41,343 nucleotides of DNA from an uncultured bacterium (GTDB lineage: Bacteria; Bacteroidota; Bacteroidia; Bacteroidales; Bacteroidaceae). Below the pieces are notes generated by a model. It was not told where the DNA came from and ran no database searches. It saw only the letters and a list, made by a program, of their open reading frames with translations. A program made the position numbers and the translations under genes. The stretch is taken from NCBI GenBank assembly GCA_946546825.1, contig CAMNOK010000010.1, forward strand, positions 1 through 41,343, in the 5' to 3' direction. The stretch's first letter is position 1; every line of letters begins with the position of its first letter. Of this stretch, positions 26,601-34,091 are shown one piece after another.

Positions 26601-27215
26601 GAGAACGTCATCACCCCGACGGGTGGCTCCCTGGCCGACTATGCTTTCCGCGAGGGTGCCTATGTGTTCTATCGCAACGGTCTCTACTACTTCCTTTGGT
26701 CGGTCGATGACACGGGTGCTGCAAACTACCATGTGGCCTATGGCACGAGTACCTCACCAACAGGTCCCATCCGGGTGGCTGCCGACCCCATCGTCATCAT
26801 CCAGGACCCCGACAACTACATCTATGGCACCGGTCATAACTCCATTGTCAATATTCCTGGCACCGATGACTGGTACATTGTCTATCACCGCATCAACCGC
26901 AACTATCTCAACAACGGACCCGGCATCCACCGCGAGGTGTGCATCGACAAGATGACTTTCGATGCCGAGGGGCGCATCAACCGTGTCACCCCGACCCGTG
27001 AGGGCATCGACCCTGTTGTCATCGACAACGTGCAGCAGCTCATCACGGGTGTCCAGCTGACAGAGCAGACAGCAGTTCAGCCCGCCCTGCGGGTGGACTA
27101 CTACACCATCGATGGCAAGGCTCTTGGCACGACTGCACCTGTTCGCAAGGGCATCTATGTGCGCCGTGAGATACTGGCCAACGGTCGTGTGCGCAGTATG
27201 AAAATTGTGATATGA
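23664..27215 (+). CDS. Secreted double-GH43 glycoside hydrolase with LamG-like and Ig-like modules (1183 aa)
   Basis: Signal peptide MRKSLLFVISFLSFGLHVLA. Then: a LamG/concanavalin-like sandwich (about 20-200); two bacterial Ig-like segments (about 220-415) containing ITWETSDPGVI and IFWESSDHEYM; GH43 module A (about 420-720) with base Asp468 (LRDPHI), Asp593 (TIDMDI) and acid Glu650 (VEGAGVF); and GH43 module B (about 810-1115) with base Asp819 (HADPEV), Asp945 (IDSDVF) and acid Glu997 (FREGAYVF). Both triads look complete. The tail has YYTIDGKAL and KGIYVRREI, a sorting-tail variant. GH43 enzymes remove arabinofuranosyl, xylosyl or galactosyl residues; the exact activities are not readable here. 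I chose the ATG at 23664 because it opens the signal peptide; the frame is open from 23559 but would cover the hairpin. The stop overlaps the next gene (ATGA). Confidence 0.9.
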   Translation: MRKSLLFVISFLSFGLHVLADNEVIRFSFASTSDESGTYTGTLHSGAKLAQYGDTHVLDLGGDNGYFQFDQLLGNYVHAFNGQYSISVNVFIPADADLSADGNFVWCFANSETTGYMFLSAKDNRFAISPSNYQEEKSVKSSEVLKKGRWNHFLYVQYSTSRGYLYINGVATNATQRIMPSTLNDFISCYLGRSCFERDAYLKNVLMSDFCIFNYRNTQVSDLMTTTTRLNEIADSLALRRTLENFTPGNLINLKDDVVLPTREGSISITWETSDPGVITATGHVTRPASGQPIATAVLTAHLKTYYKMKEVLYDKQFQVSVLPDVSDAEAVAYDADHLPLTAHLNNVYTDVALPTVGTEGSAIFWESSDHEYMTDDGRVLKQPEGSKHHLTLTATILKGQAKEVRSFDVFIHERENYENYLFVYFPSNSNENLYYAISTDGYNYTPLNNGNAFLKADTTTVMGGLRDPHILRGEDGWFYMAVTDMKCSLGWDSNRGLVLMKSRDLIHWSHSTVHFPTRFYGTPFAQVDRVWAPETIYDPIAGKYMVYFSIRTTDGTAVYDKDYYCYANDDFTNLETVPEYFYDRGDATIDMDIVYNESDGLYHGFFKTEGQGGICKVTATRLTPEPGQPAGSQWSAPSGTLQQTTENVEGAGVFKLINQDNWILMYDCYSNGHYQFCSSPDLSQFTFVQNTATTGAFTPRHGTVIPITAEETAALLEAFPMSASRTAQFKGTRSERVKQTGIVTTASTIFLPVERGTDLTAFDPQFYGSIGCVVTPVGVQDFSKGAVTYTFTNGTAQTSYEVSVVEEGNPVLPDFHADPEVLFSQKTGRFYVYPTTDGYEGWGGYSFDVFSSADLVNFTNEGTILNLQTGKDVAWSSGNAWAPCIEEKWMNGKWRYYFFFSGQNRTLNKKTLGVAVADNPTGPFTAHPTPLFTESQAGQMIDSDVFTDPVSGQTYYYYGNGRLCYRLMGDDMTSVVGAENVITPTGGSLADYAFREGAYVFYRNGLYYFLWSVDDTGAANYHVAYGTSTSPTGPIRVAADPIVIIQDPDNYIYGTGHNSIVNIPGTDDWYIVYHRINRNYLNNGPGIHREVCIDKMTFDAEGRINRVTPTREGIDPVVIDNVQQLITGVQLTEQTAVQPALRVDYYTIDGKALGTTAPVRKGIYVRREILANGRVRSMKIVI

Positions 27216-27832
27216 AATACCGTAACATTGTGTTCGACCTTGGTGGCGTCCTCGTCGGCCTCGACGGTCCGCGTTGCATCAAGGCTTTCAACGAGCTCGG
27301 CTGTCAGCGTGTTTCAGAGTATGTGGAAAGACACCTCACCGCCGATCTCTTTCTTGATATTGAGGTGGGACGCATCACGACCGCCGACTTCTGCCAGGAA
27401 GTGAGGCGCCTGACCAGTTGCATGGCTTCTGATGAGTCCATCGTGGCGGCCTGGAACACGCTCCTCACCACCATCAGTCGTGAGCGGCGCGAACGGTTGC
27501 TTGCTTTGCGGCAAGCTGGCCATCGCGTCTTTCTGCTCAGCAACACCAACGACATGCACTGGGTCTATACCCGCGAACGACTGTTCCCCATGGACGACAA
27601 GACCACGGCCGACTTCTTCGACCGGGTATTCCTGTCCTATGAGATGCAACTGGCCAAGCCTGATAAGCGCATCTTCCTGCGCATGATGGAGGAGGGCGGC
27701 ATGCTGCCCGCCGAGACCTTGTTCATCGATGACAACAGCGACAATGTGGAAACGGCCTGCTCTTTAGGCATCCACACGTTCCTCAACACCCATATTGACG
27801 ACTGGCTTCATGCAGACCATCTTTTTGAATGA
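27212..27832 (+). CDS. HAD-superfamily phosphatase, YihX-like (206 aa)
   Basis: Motif I is FDLGGVL with nucleophile Asp9; the second acidic position is Gly, as in the YihX/sugar-phosphatase branch. Motif II LLSNTN (Ser110-Asn111), motif III Lys149 in AKPDKRIF, and motif IV FIDDNSDN (Asp173, Asp174) are all present. A helical cap lies between motifs I and II. YihX of E. coli dephosphorylates alpha-glucose-1-phosphate; substrate here is unknown and could be a sugar phosphate or FMN. The start codon overlaps the GH43 stop (ATGA), and the C-terminus overlaps the ribF start by 23 bp. Both facts indicate translational coupling between a PUL enzyme, this phosphatase and flavin synthesis. Confidence 0.9.
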   Translation: MKYRNIVFDLGGVLVGLDGPRCIKAFNELGCQRVSEYVERHLTADLFLDIEVGRITTADFCQEVRRLTSCMASDESIVAAWNTLLTTISRERRERLLALRQAGHRVFLLSNTNDMHWVYTRERLFPMDDKTTADFFDRVFLSYEMQLAKPDKRIFLRMMEEGGMLPAETLFIDDNSDNVETACSLGIHTFLNTHIDDWLHADHLFE

Positions 27833-28766
27833 GCTGAAATCATCGCTCCGAGAGCCTGCCGTGGCCACCATCGGCTTCTTCGACGGTGTCCACCTGGGTC
27901 ATCGTCACCTTGTCTCGCAGGTGACGGCGGCAGCACATGCCCGCCAGTGGCGCTCCATGGTCATCACCTTCGACCGCCATCCGCGCGAGGTGCTGGCTGC
28001 CAGGGTAGAGCCTTTCCTGCTCACCACCCTCGATGAGAAGTTGCAGCTACTCACCCAACTGGGTGTCGATGTGGTCGTCGTGCTGCCCTTCAGCAGGCAG
28101 ATGGCTGCCCTCAGTGCCCGTAGCTTCATGCAGTCGGTGCTGCGTCAGCAGCTCGGTGTCTGTCAGCTCGTTATCGGCTATGACAACCGCTTTGGCCACG
28201 ACCGCGCAGCAGGCTTTCCCGACTATGTGGCCTATGGTCGTGAGCTGGGCATCGAGGTGACACGGGCCGAAGAGCTTATCACCGCCCTCGGACCAGTCAG
28301 TTCGTCTGTCGTGCGCCATCTGTTGACAGTCGGTGAGGTGGAGAAGGCCAGTGCCTTGCTGGGTCGTCCCTACGAGTTGTGCGGCACGGTGGTCCATGGC
28401 TTTCAGGAGGGGCGCAAGATGGGATTTCCCACGGCCAACCTTCAACTCGTCGAACCGCTTCTGCTTCTACCCAAGAGTGGGGTCTATGCCGTGGAGACGA
28501 TGGCTGGCAAGTGGATGCCCGGCATGCTGAACATCGGCACTCGTCCCACCTTCAACGGTCACAGGCAAACCATCGAGGTCCACATCTTCCGTTTCTCCGG
28601 AGAACTCTATGGCAGCATGCTTAAGGTCAGGCTTTTGCATCGTGTGCGCGATGAGCGGCCCTTTCAGAGTCCTGACGAATTGCGCCGGCAGCTCCAGCAC
28701 GACCGCCAGGAGATAGAGACACTCCTTCAATGTCCTCATGAACAAGAAATTTTGAAAAGAATATGA
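27810..28766 (+). CDS. ribF: Bifunctional riboflavin kinase / FAD synthetase
   Basis: The N-terminal nucleotidyltransferase domain has GFFDGVHLGH (the T/GxFDGxHxGH adenylyl-transfer motif) and, further on, LVIGYDNRFGHDR and PVSSSVVRHLL. The C-terminal riboflavin kinase domain has GRKMGFPTANL, PKSGVYAV, NIGTRPTF and a final EVHIFRFSGELYG. Together they phosphorylate riboflavin to FMN and adenylate it to FAD in the cytoplasm. The protein is 318 residues, the usual length. I chose the ATG at 27810 (MQTIFLNEL) over the one five codons earlier because it reduces overlap with the HAD gene. Its stop overlaps the next start (ATGA). Confidence 0.95.
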   Translation: MQTIFLNELKSSLREPAVATIGFFDGVHLGHRHLVSQVTAAAHARQWRSMVITFDRHPREVLAARVEPFLLTTLDEKLQLLTQLGVDVVVVLPFSRQMAALSARSFMQSVLRQQLGVCQLVIGYDNRFGHDRAAGFPDYVAYGRELGIEVTRAEELITALGPVSSSVVRHLLTVGEVEKASALLGRPYELCGTVVHGFQEGRKMGFPTANLQLVEPLLLLPKSGVYAVETMAGKWMPGMLNIGTRPTFNGHRQTIEVHIFRFSGELYGSMLKVRLLHRVRDERPFQSPDELRRQLQHDRQEIETLLQCPHEQEILKRI

Positions 28767-29554
28767 AATACCTTTTGTGGCTCGACGCAGCCTTATACGT
28801 CATCGTCTTCCTGCTGATTCAGTTCCTCACCTCCATGGCAGTCATGTACTTTTTCCCCGACTTCCAGGTCAACGTGACAGCGCTTACGCTGGCTGCAGCC
28901 GTGAGTAGCGTGGCTATCGTTTTGACTTTTGCCGCCCTTCGGTGGTCGCCCTTCAGTCGTCTCTATCTGCAGAGTCGTCCCTGGACAGCCTTGTGCTGGG
29001 TTGCCGTGCTCACCGTGGGCACTGTCATCCCCTCCGTCTGGCTCTCTGAGCAGCTCGGCCTTGACCTCTCCGACGAACAGAAGCAAATGATGACACGCCT
29101 GATGAGTACGCCGTGGGGCTATCTTGCCGTGGGCATTGCCGTACCACTGGCCGAGGAAATGGTCTTTCGCGGAGCCTTGCTGCGCACGCTGCTGAAGGTC
29201 TTTTCTTCCGAGGAAACTCCCCGCTGGCGTCCCTGGATGGCCATCATACTCTCAGCACTGCTCTTTGCTGCCGTCCATGGCAACCTGGCGCAAGGCATCC
29301 ATGCCTTCCTGATAGGTCTGCTCTTAGGCTGGATGTACTGGCGCACCGACAGCATTGTGCCTGGCCTGACACTTCATTGGGTGAACAACAGCATCGCCTA
29401 TGCGCTGGAGCGTATCTTTCCCGGCATCGATGATGTGCGCCTGGTAGATCTCTGTGGCGGCAGCCAACTGCGTGTGCTGATGTATGTGGGTTTCTCCCTG
29501 CTCATCTTCTTTCCCGCCCTCTACCAGCTCTGCCTGAGACTGAGGAAGAAATAG
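28763..29554 (+). CDS. CPBP-family intramembrane glutamic protease (263 aa)
   Basis: A polytopic membrane protein with about six hydrophobic segments. It carries the CPBP/Abi motifs: PLAEEMVFRG (Glu131, Glu132, Arg136), a second motif with His172 in AAVHGNLAQG, and a third with His205 in LHWVNNS. These are the residues of Rce1-type prenyl-protein endopeptidases and bacterial CAAX-like proteases. In bacteria the substrates are mostly unknown; some members give immunity to bacteriocins. The start codon overlaps the ribF stop by four bases, making it the last gene of the GH43-HAD-ribF unit, and a terminator follows about 95 bp downstream. Family assignment is firm, role unknown. Confidence 0.9.
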   Translation: MKYLLWLDAALYVIVFLLIQFLTSMAVMYFFPDFQVNVTALTLAAAVSSVAIVLTFAALRWSPFSRLYLQSRPWTALCWVAVLTVGTVIPSVWLSEQLGLDLSDEQKQMMTRLMSTPWGYLAVGIAVPLAEEMVFRGALLRTLLKVFSSEETPRWRPWMAIILSALLFAAVHGNLAQGIHAFLIGLLLGWMYWRTDSIVPGLTLHWVNNSIAYALERIFPGIDDVRLVDLCGGSQLRVLMYVGFSLLIFFPALYQLCLRLRKK

Positions 29555-29648
29555 AGACCTGAAAATTGGCTTAGACTTGGAAGCCAGCTATCACACGGTC
29601 ATAATCTACGATGATGATAAAACCTCAAAATGGTAAATAGATTCTTGA

Positions 29649-29691
29649 GTTCTCCCCGATGTGTTAATTTGGGGAAGAACGGCTTTTTTTT
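29649..29691 (+). terminator. Terminator after the CPBP protease gene
   Basis: GTTCTCCCC pairs with GGGGAAGAAC (one bulged base) around a 13-nt loop, followed by an eight-T run at 29684-29691. It separates the ribF unit from the GH128-like gene. The remaining bases between the two genes show no ORF or other element apart from a promoter box. Confidence 0.7.
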
Positions 29692-29725
29692 GTTGCAAAG
29701 CACTCGGCATTCCGATTTATTTTGT

Positions 29726-29733
29726 TATTTTTG
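29726..29733 (+). promoter_or_regulatory. Candidate -7 box for the GH128-like gene
   Basis: TATTTTTG matches TAnnTTTG about 46 bp upstream of the start codon. A TTTG exists upstream but at about 33 bp, too far for the consensus. The terminator just before it supports independent transcription. Confidence 0.45.
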
Positions 29734-29779
29734 CAAGCGTAAATAGTGAAAACCAATATAAAGAAAAAACCATAAAACA

Positions 29780-32700
29780 ATGAAAAGACTGTTATTGAGC
29801 CTTCTTCTCGTGCTCGTAGCCTTGTTGGACTACGCTGCCAACACGGTGAAAACTGTTTCCCAGGTGACAGAACCCGTTACGATAACGGAGAACTGGGACT
29901 ACCGTATTGACAATGCCGTTCCCTTTACGGAAACGGGAAGTGTCGATATCGTGAATACCGACCATGCCGTAGTTATCTTCAACAACCTGAAGCCCAGCAA
30001 GGCACTGGCGTATTTGAAGTATATCAAAATCAATGGTGCCGTTGCCCGTAACAATAGCAACTGTCAGGTGAAGATGTACGGCTCTGGCAGTATCATCCTG
30101 CCCTATGGCACCTCGGTGAAGATGCTGACCGTCTATTCGGAAGAAAACTTCACGGGCGACGAGTGTAACAACTTCGACACCCGCAACACCGGCGGCTACA
30201 TGAATACGCTGACCGAGGCGCAGCTGAACAACCGCATCCGGTCGTTCAAACTGAAGCGCGGCTACATGGTGACATTCTCACTGCTGCCCGAAGGCCGTGG
30301 CTATAGCCGTTGCTTCATTGCCGACAAGGCAGATCTGGAGATGAACCTTCCGGCCCTGATGTCCGGACGCGTGTCGTCCTACCGTGTCTTCCAGTGGAAC
30401 GATGCCTCGAAGAAGGGTATCGCCAGCACCACCAGTCAGGACATTGTTAACGCTCTGAACGCCTCCTGGTGCTACGACTGGGGAGTAGGTACCAACCGCT
30501 ATCCCGACTGTGAGTGTGTGGTAAACCATATTTATGAAGATTATCCTTCCTCTTCGGCATGCGGCAGTGCGACACATTCCACCCACATGAAGACCAACAA
30601 CGAGCCACTGAACGAAGCCGATGACAGACCGCAGAGCTTAGAGACTATCCTGGCCAACTGGGAGAACCTCATGCGTACCGGTATGCGTCTGTGTACCCCG
30701 TCGTCATGGGACGGCAGCCCCAACTTCACCCAGCAGTTCCTTGATGCCATCGATGCCCGCGGCTGGCGCTGCGACATTGTTGACCTGCACTGCTATTGGA
30801 CAGAGGGAACCTTCGATAGCAGCATTCCCAGTGCTTGGAGCAAATACAAGCGACCCATCTGGGTCTCCGAGTTTGTGTGGGGTGCCTCATGGAACAATAA
30901 TGGTGCCTTTGCCTCTGGCGTGACCGAACATCAGAATGCAGAGGCCATGAAGCGTATCATCACCAAGCTCAACGGCTGGGGATATGTAGAGCGCTATGCT
31001 TACTGGAACAGCGAACGCGACCCGTCAAAGGTTTATAAGAACGGCTCGCTCACCGAGCTCGGTGAGTGGTATGCCAGTCAGAAGACCGGCATCGGCTATA
31101 GCAAGACTTATGAGTATGTACCCGTCACGCCGCCCCTGTCTGACCCCAGCAATCTCTCTGTACGCTTCGACAAAGACAAACGTCACAATTCGCTCTCGTG
31201 GAAGGAAAACAATGGTGAGCTCAGCAACACGATGGTTATCCAGCGTAAGATAGACGATGGCTCCTGGACAGAGATTGCCGTCATCGACCTCAAGGAGACT
31301 GCCAGCACTTATAGCTATGTTGACGAAGAGGGTCTCGACGGATATTCCTACCGTATCTGTGTGACGGACATGAACAATAAGAAACGCTACTCCGATGTCA
31401 TCGTATCAAAGCCCACCACCGTAGAGTCGGGCGATGCCATGACGGTGAGAGGCGAGACCCGCTACATAGGCGGAAACATTGTCTATAACGGAGACTTCGA
31501 CTTCGGCACTGCCGGATGGGTCAGCGGAACAGGTGCTGCCATTACCTATCCCGACTTCAAGGTGAACACCATGGGCGGAGTTGACAATGGTGCCTACCTG
31601 CAGGCTTACACCCACAAGGGACCTGCTACGGCGGGTGCTGTGAAAACGGCCTTCGACGTACAGCCCAACACCGACTACTACGTCTCTATCTATGCCAAGA
31701 ATATGGGTGGCAGCAATTACCATGGTTTATCTTTGAGCAGTGACGGCGTGACCGAGGGTAGCAAGGTCTTCACCGTACCGGCTTCGACCTCATGGACCCG
31801 CCAGACCGGTACGTTCAACACCGGTGACAACGACAAAGTACTCTTCTTTATGCGCTGGCTGCAGTCCAAGGCGCAGATGGATAGGATCATGATCTGCCGA
31901 CTCTATGAGAATCAGGAGGATGCCTTGACCGATGCCGTCGCCCAGATGCGCAACAAGGCGGAATACCTGAAAACCTACAACACCGAATATCCCGACATCA
32001 ATGCCGAACTTACAACGCGCATTGCCGCCGTCACTGGTACTGACAAAGAGGCCATCAAGGCTTTAGAGAGTGCTGTTGCCGACGCTGTCAAGGCTCTTGC
32101 CAACAAGAAGAAACTCGACCTGCTGGTTGCCAAGGCTTTGGAGCTTGTGACCTTTGACTTGCCAGGTGCCGACGAACTCCGAATAGAGGCCGAGAGCGCA
32201 CAGGGACAGAATACCTTCGATGGATACAAAGACGCCCTCACCACCCTGCAGACAAAGATGGATGACTATATGACGATGGAATATACCACCGACAATATCC
32301 AGAACCCAACCTTTGAGGCTGCAACGGGGTGGACCAAGTCGGGAACCTTTACTGGCGGCGATCAGGGCATCCGTGACCAAGACGGTGTGCAGTGCTGGAA
32401 CGCATGGTGGGGTAATGTCTCCAAGTCCGACACCCGTACCCTCGCCATCCAACAAACCATCGAGAACCTGCCCATGGGATTCTATCAGTTGGAGTGTAAG
32501 GCTATGACACAACACTACTGCATCACCGACCAGCATGCCTATATCAAGGTGGGCGACCAGACGGCCGTCAGTCCTGTGATGACCCTCGATAACTACGACC
32601 TGCCCGACGTTACGAGGGCCAATCGCTGGGAGACGTTGACCACCTCACCGCTCTATGTGGCTGAGGGCGACAAGTTGGTTATCGGCTTCGAGAGTTCTAA

Positions 32701-33385
32701 GGCCAATGCCGTCGATGATAATGCCTGGTGCGCCATTGCCGACAACAATAGCGCCGGCGACCGTCGCGAGGGCTGGTGGTGTGCCACCGACTTCAAACTG
32801 AAGTACCTGCTCTTCTGCCAGCGCGAACAGGAAGCTGGCACATGGGGTGTCATCTGTCTGCCCTACAACATCGTGCCGGGTGCAGGCGTGAAACTCTATG
32901 AGATAGCCGGATTGAACTACAATGCTACGTTGCTCTGTCTGCAAGAGGTGGAAACGCCAGTGGCTGGTAAGCCTTACATCTACTACACGGAGAACCCCCT
33001 CGTTCGCTTCTATTCAGGTGGCACCACGGTGAAGAGTGTTGTGTCAGGAGCCGGAAACCTCGTGGGTAGGTTCACAGAATACACCACACCGCTCAACGGC
33101 TATGCGTTTATCGATGGTGTCTTTGTGTGCCAGACCGACAAAAACAACCGCGCTGTCACTCCGGCCTATTCGGCCTATATCAGAAGATACACTTCGCTGA
33201 ATATCCTTGAAGACTGGACAGGACCCACACTGCCTATCCAGGGTGTTCCTTCCGGCATTGAGGGCATACAGGCTGACGAAACCAACGGTCAGCCAGAGAC
33301 CATCTATACTCTTGACGGTATCAAGACCAAGGCCGACAAGAAGGGTATCTATATCGTCAATGGCAAGAAGCGCGTAGTGAAGTAA
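29780..33385 (+). CDS. Secreted multimodular GH128-like glycosidase (1201 aa)
   Basis: Signal peptide of about 20 residues. Modules: an N-terminal beta domain (about 21-165); a catalytic (beta/alpha)8 core of the Asl1/GH128 'glycosyl hydrolase catalytic core' type (about 200-430) with acid/base candidate Glu275 (NNEPLNEADD), the D-I-V-D-x-H-x-Y-W strand, and nucleophile candidate Glu364 (PIWVSEFVWG); a fibronectin III-like domain (about 453-548); a jelly-roll carbohydrate-binding-like domain starting YNGDFDFG (about 564-705); a helical FIVAR-like segment (about 712-825); a second jelly-roll starting NPTFEAATGW (about 835-1004); a beta-rich domain; and a tail with YTLDGIKTK and GIYIVNGKKRVVK. 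Characterised GH128 enzymes cut beta-1,3-glucans. It sits at the end of the PUL behind its own promoter. Family membership is well supported by the motif order; substrate is inferred. Confidence 0.85.
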   Translation: MKRLLLSLLLVLVALLDYAANTVKTVSQVTEPVTITENWDYRIDNAVPFTETGSVDIVNTDHAVVIFNNLKPSKALAYLKYIKINGAVARNNSNCQVKMYGSGSIILPYGTSVKMLTVYSEENFTGDECNNFDTRNTGGYMNTLTEAQLNNRIRSFKLKRGYMVTFSLLPEGRGYSRCFIADKADLEMNLPALMSGRVSSYRVFQWNDASKKGIASTTSQDIVNALNASWCYDWGVGTNRYPDCECVVNHIYEDYPSSSACGSATHSTHMKTNNEPLNEADDRPQSLETILANWENLMRTGMRLCTPSSWDGSPNFTQQFLDAIDARGWRCDIVDLHCYWTEGTFDSSIPSAWSKYKRPIWVSEFVWGASWNNNGAFASGVTEHQNAEAMKRIITKLNGWGYVERYAYWNSERDPSKVYKNGSLTELGEWYASQKTGIGYSKTYEYVPVTPPLSDPSNLSVRFDKDKRHNSLSWKENNGELSNTMVIQRKIDDGSWTEIAVIDLKETASTYSYVDEEGLDGYSYRICVTDMNNKKRYSDVIVSKPTTVESGDAMTVRGETRYIGGNIVYNGDFDFGTAGWVSGTGAAITYPDFKVNTMGGVDNGAYLQAYTHKGPATAGAVKTAFDVQPNTDYYVSIYAKNMGGSNYHGLSLSSDGVTEGSKVFTVPASTSWTRQTGTFNTGDNDKVLFFMRWLQSKAQMDRIMICRLYENQEDALTDAVAQMRNKAEYLKTYNTEYPDINAELTTRIAAVTGTDKEAIKALESAVADAVKALANKKKLDLLVAKALELVTFDLPGADELRIEAESAQGQNTFDGYKDALTTLQTKMDDYMTMEYTTDNIQNPTFEAATGWTKSGTFTGGDQGIRDQDGVQCWNAWWGNVSKSDTRTLAIQQTIENLPMGFYQLECKAMTQHYCITDQHAYIKVGDQTAVSPVMTLDNYDLPDVTRANRWETLTTSPLYVAEGDKLVIGFESSKANAVDDNAWCAIADNNSAGDRREGWWCATDFKLKYLLFCQREQEAGTWGVICLPYNIVPGAGVKLYEIAGLNYNATLLCLQEVETPVAGKPYIYYTENPLVRFYSGGTTVKSVVSGAGNLVGRFTEYTTPLNGYAFIDGVFVCQTDKNNRAVTPAYSAYIRRYTSLNILEDWTGPTLPIQGVPSGIEGIQADETNGQPETIYTLDGIKTKADKKGIYIVNGKKRVVK

Positions 33386-33427
33386 AACACTTCACTATGC
33401 GGCCTCTGGCCGTGGGCATCAAGAAAT

Positions 33428-33460
33428 AGCCCCGCCTGTTCTTCTCGAACAAGCGGGGCT
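33428..33460 (+). terminator. Terminator between convergent genes
   Basis: AGCCCCGC pairs with GCGGGGCT, with an inner TGTTC/GAACA stem and a small loop. On the plus strand it is followed by TACTTTTTAA. It lies 43 bp past the GH128-like stop. It may also end the opposing sigma-factor operon, but the minus-strand T-run is poor. Confidence 0.8.
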
Positions 33461-33517
33461 TACTTTTTAACAGTTAAGTTTTAAAATGTATTGATTATAG
33501 AGAAAGCATAGAAAAAA

Positions 33518-33967
33518 TTATTCTGTTAACATACTTTGCCGCATGGAGTCAACCTTGGCACTATCGCCCATCTGCTGGGCCACTGACACGCCCTGCTGCA
33601 TGCTTTCAGTATTGGCGGTGGCCGGCTCGTCGTTGAGCGGTGCCTGCATGGCGTTGGACAGGGTTAGGATGACGGCTATCACGGCGGCAGCCTTGAAGAG
33701 CGGCATCAGGCGCTGTGTGAGCGTGATGGTGCGAGCCTTCACGGGTTCAGCCTTTTCTGTCATAGACAGAATGCGTTCGTCAAACGCTTCGTCCAGACGG
33801 TCTGCCTTGGGCTCTTGTTGTTCGTAAGCAAACAAAGAACGATAGGTCTCCAGCTCGGCAGGAATGTTTTCCTGACTGAAGAAAGAACGCAGAATATCTT
33901 CCTCTTCCAAGGATGTCTCAGCGTTCCAGTAACGCTCCAAGAGCTGATCAATGTACTTGTAGTCCAT
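33518..33967 (-). CDS. Small single-pass membrane protein, probable partner/anti-sigma of the ECF factor (149 aa)
   Basis: The soluble N-terminus (residues 1-85) is helical and acidic (YIDQLLERYWNAETSLEEEDILRSFF). One membrane helix follows at about 88-107 (LMPLFKAAAVIAVILTLSNAM), then a short polar tail rich in Gln, Met and Ser. The shape (N-terminal cytoplasmic helix bundle, one membrane span) is that of an anti-sigma factor, though no zinc-binding HxxxCxxC motif is present. It lies 124 bp downstream of the ECF sigma gene in the same direction. Similar proteins follow ECF sigma genes in other Bacteroidales and have been given unrelated names in databases. The anti-sigma role is inferred from position and topology only. 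Confidence 0.7.
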   Translation of the reverse strand: MDYKYIDQLLERYWNAETSLEEEDILRSFFSQENIPAELETYRSLFAYEQQEPKADRLDEAFDERILSMTEKAEPVKARTITLTQRLMPLFKAAAVIAVILTLSNAMQAPLNDEPATANTESMQQGVSVAQQMGDSAKVDSMRQSMLTE

Positions 33968-34091
33968 CTGGCACTTTTGATTCTTATCTATCTAAAAGAC
34001 GTTTGTGATACTGAAAAGTTACAGCGTTAACAGAGTTTAACAAAATATCAAGCAACTCGTGAAACACGATTCGCAGAAATAGTTACAAGCA

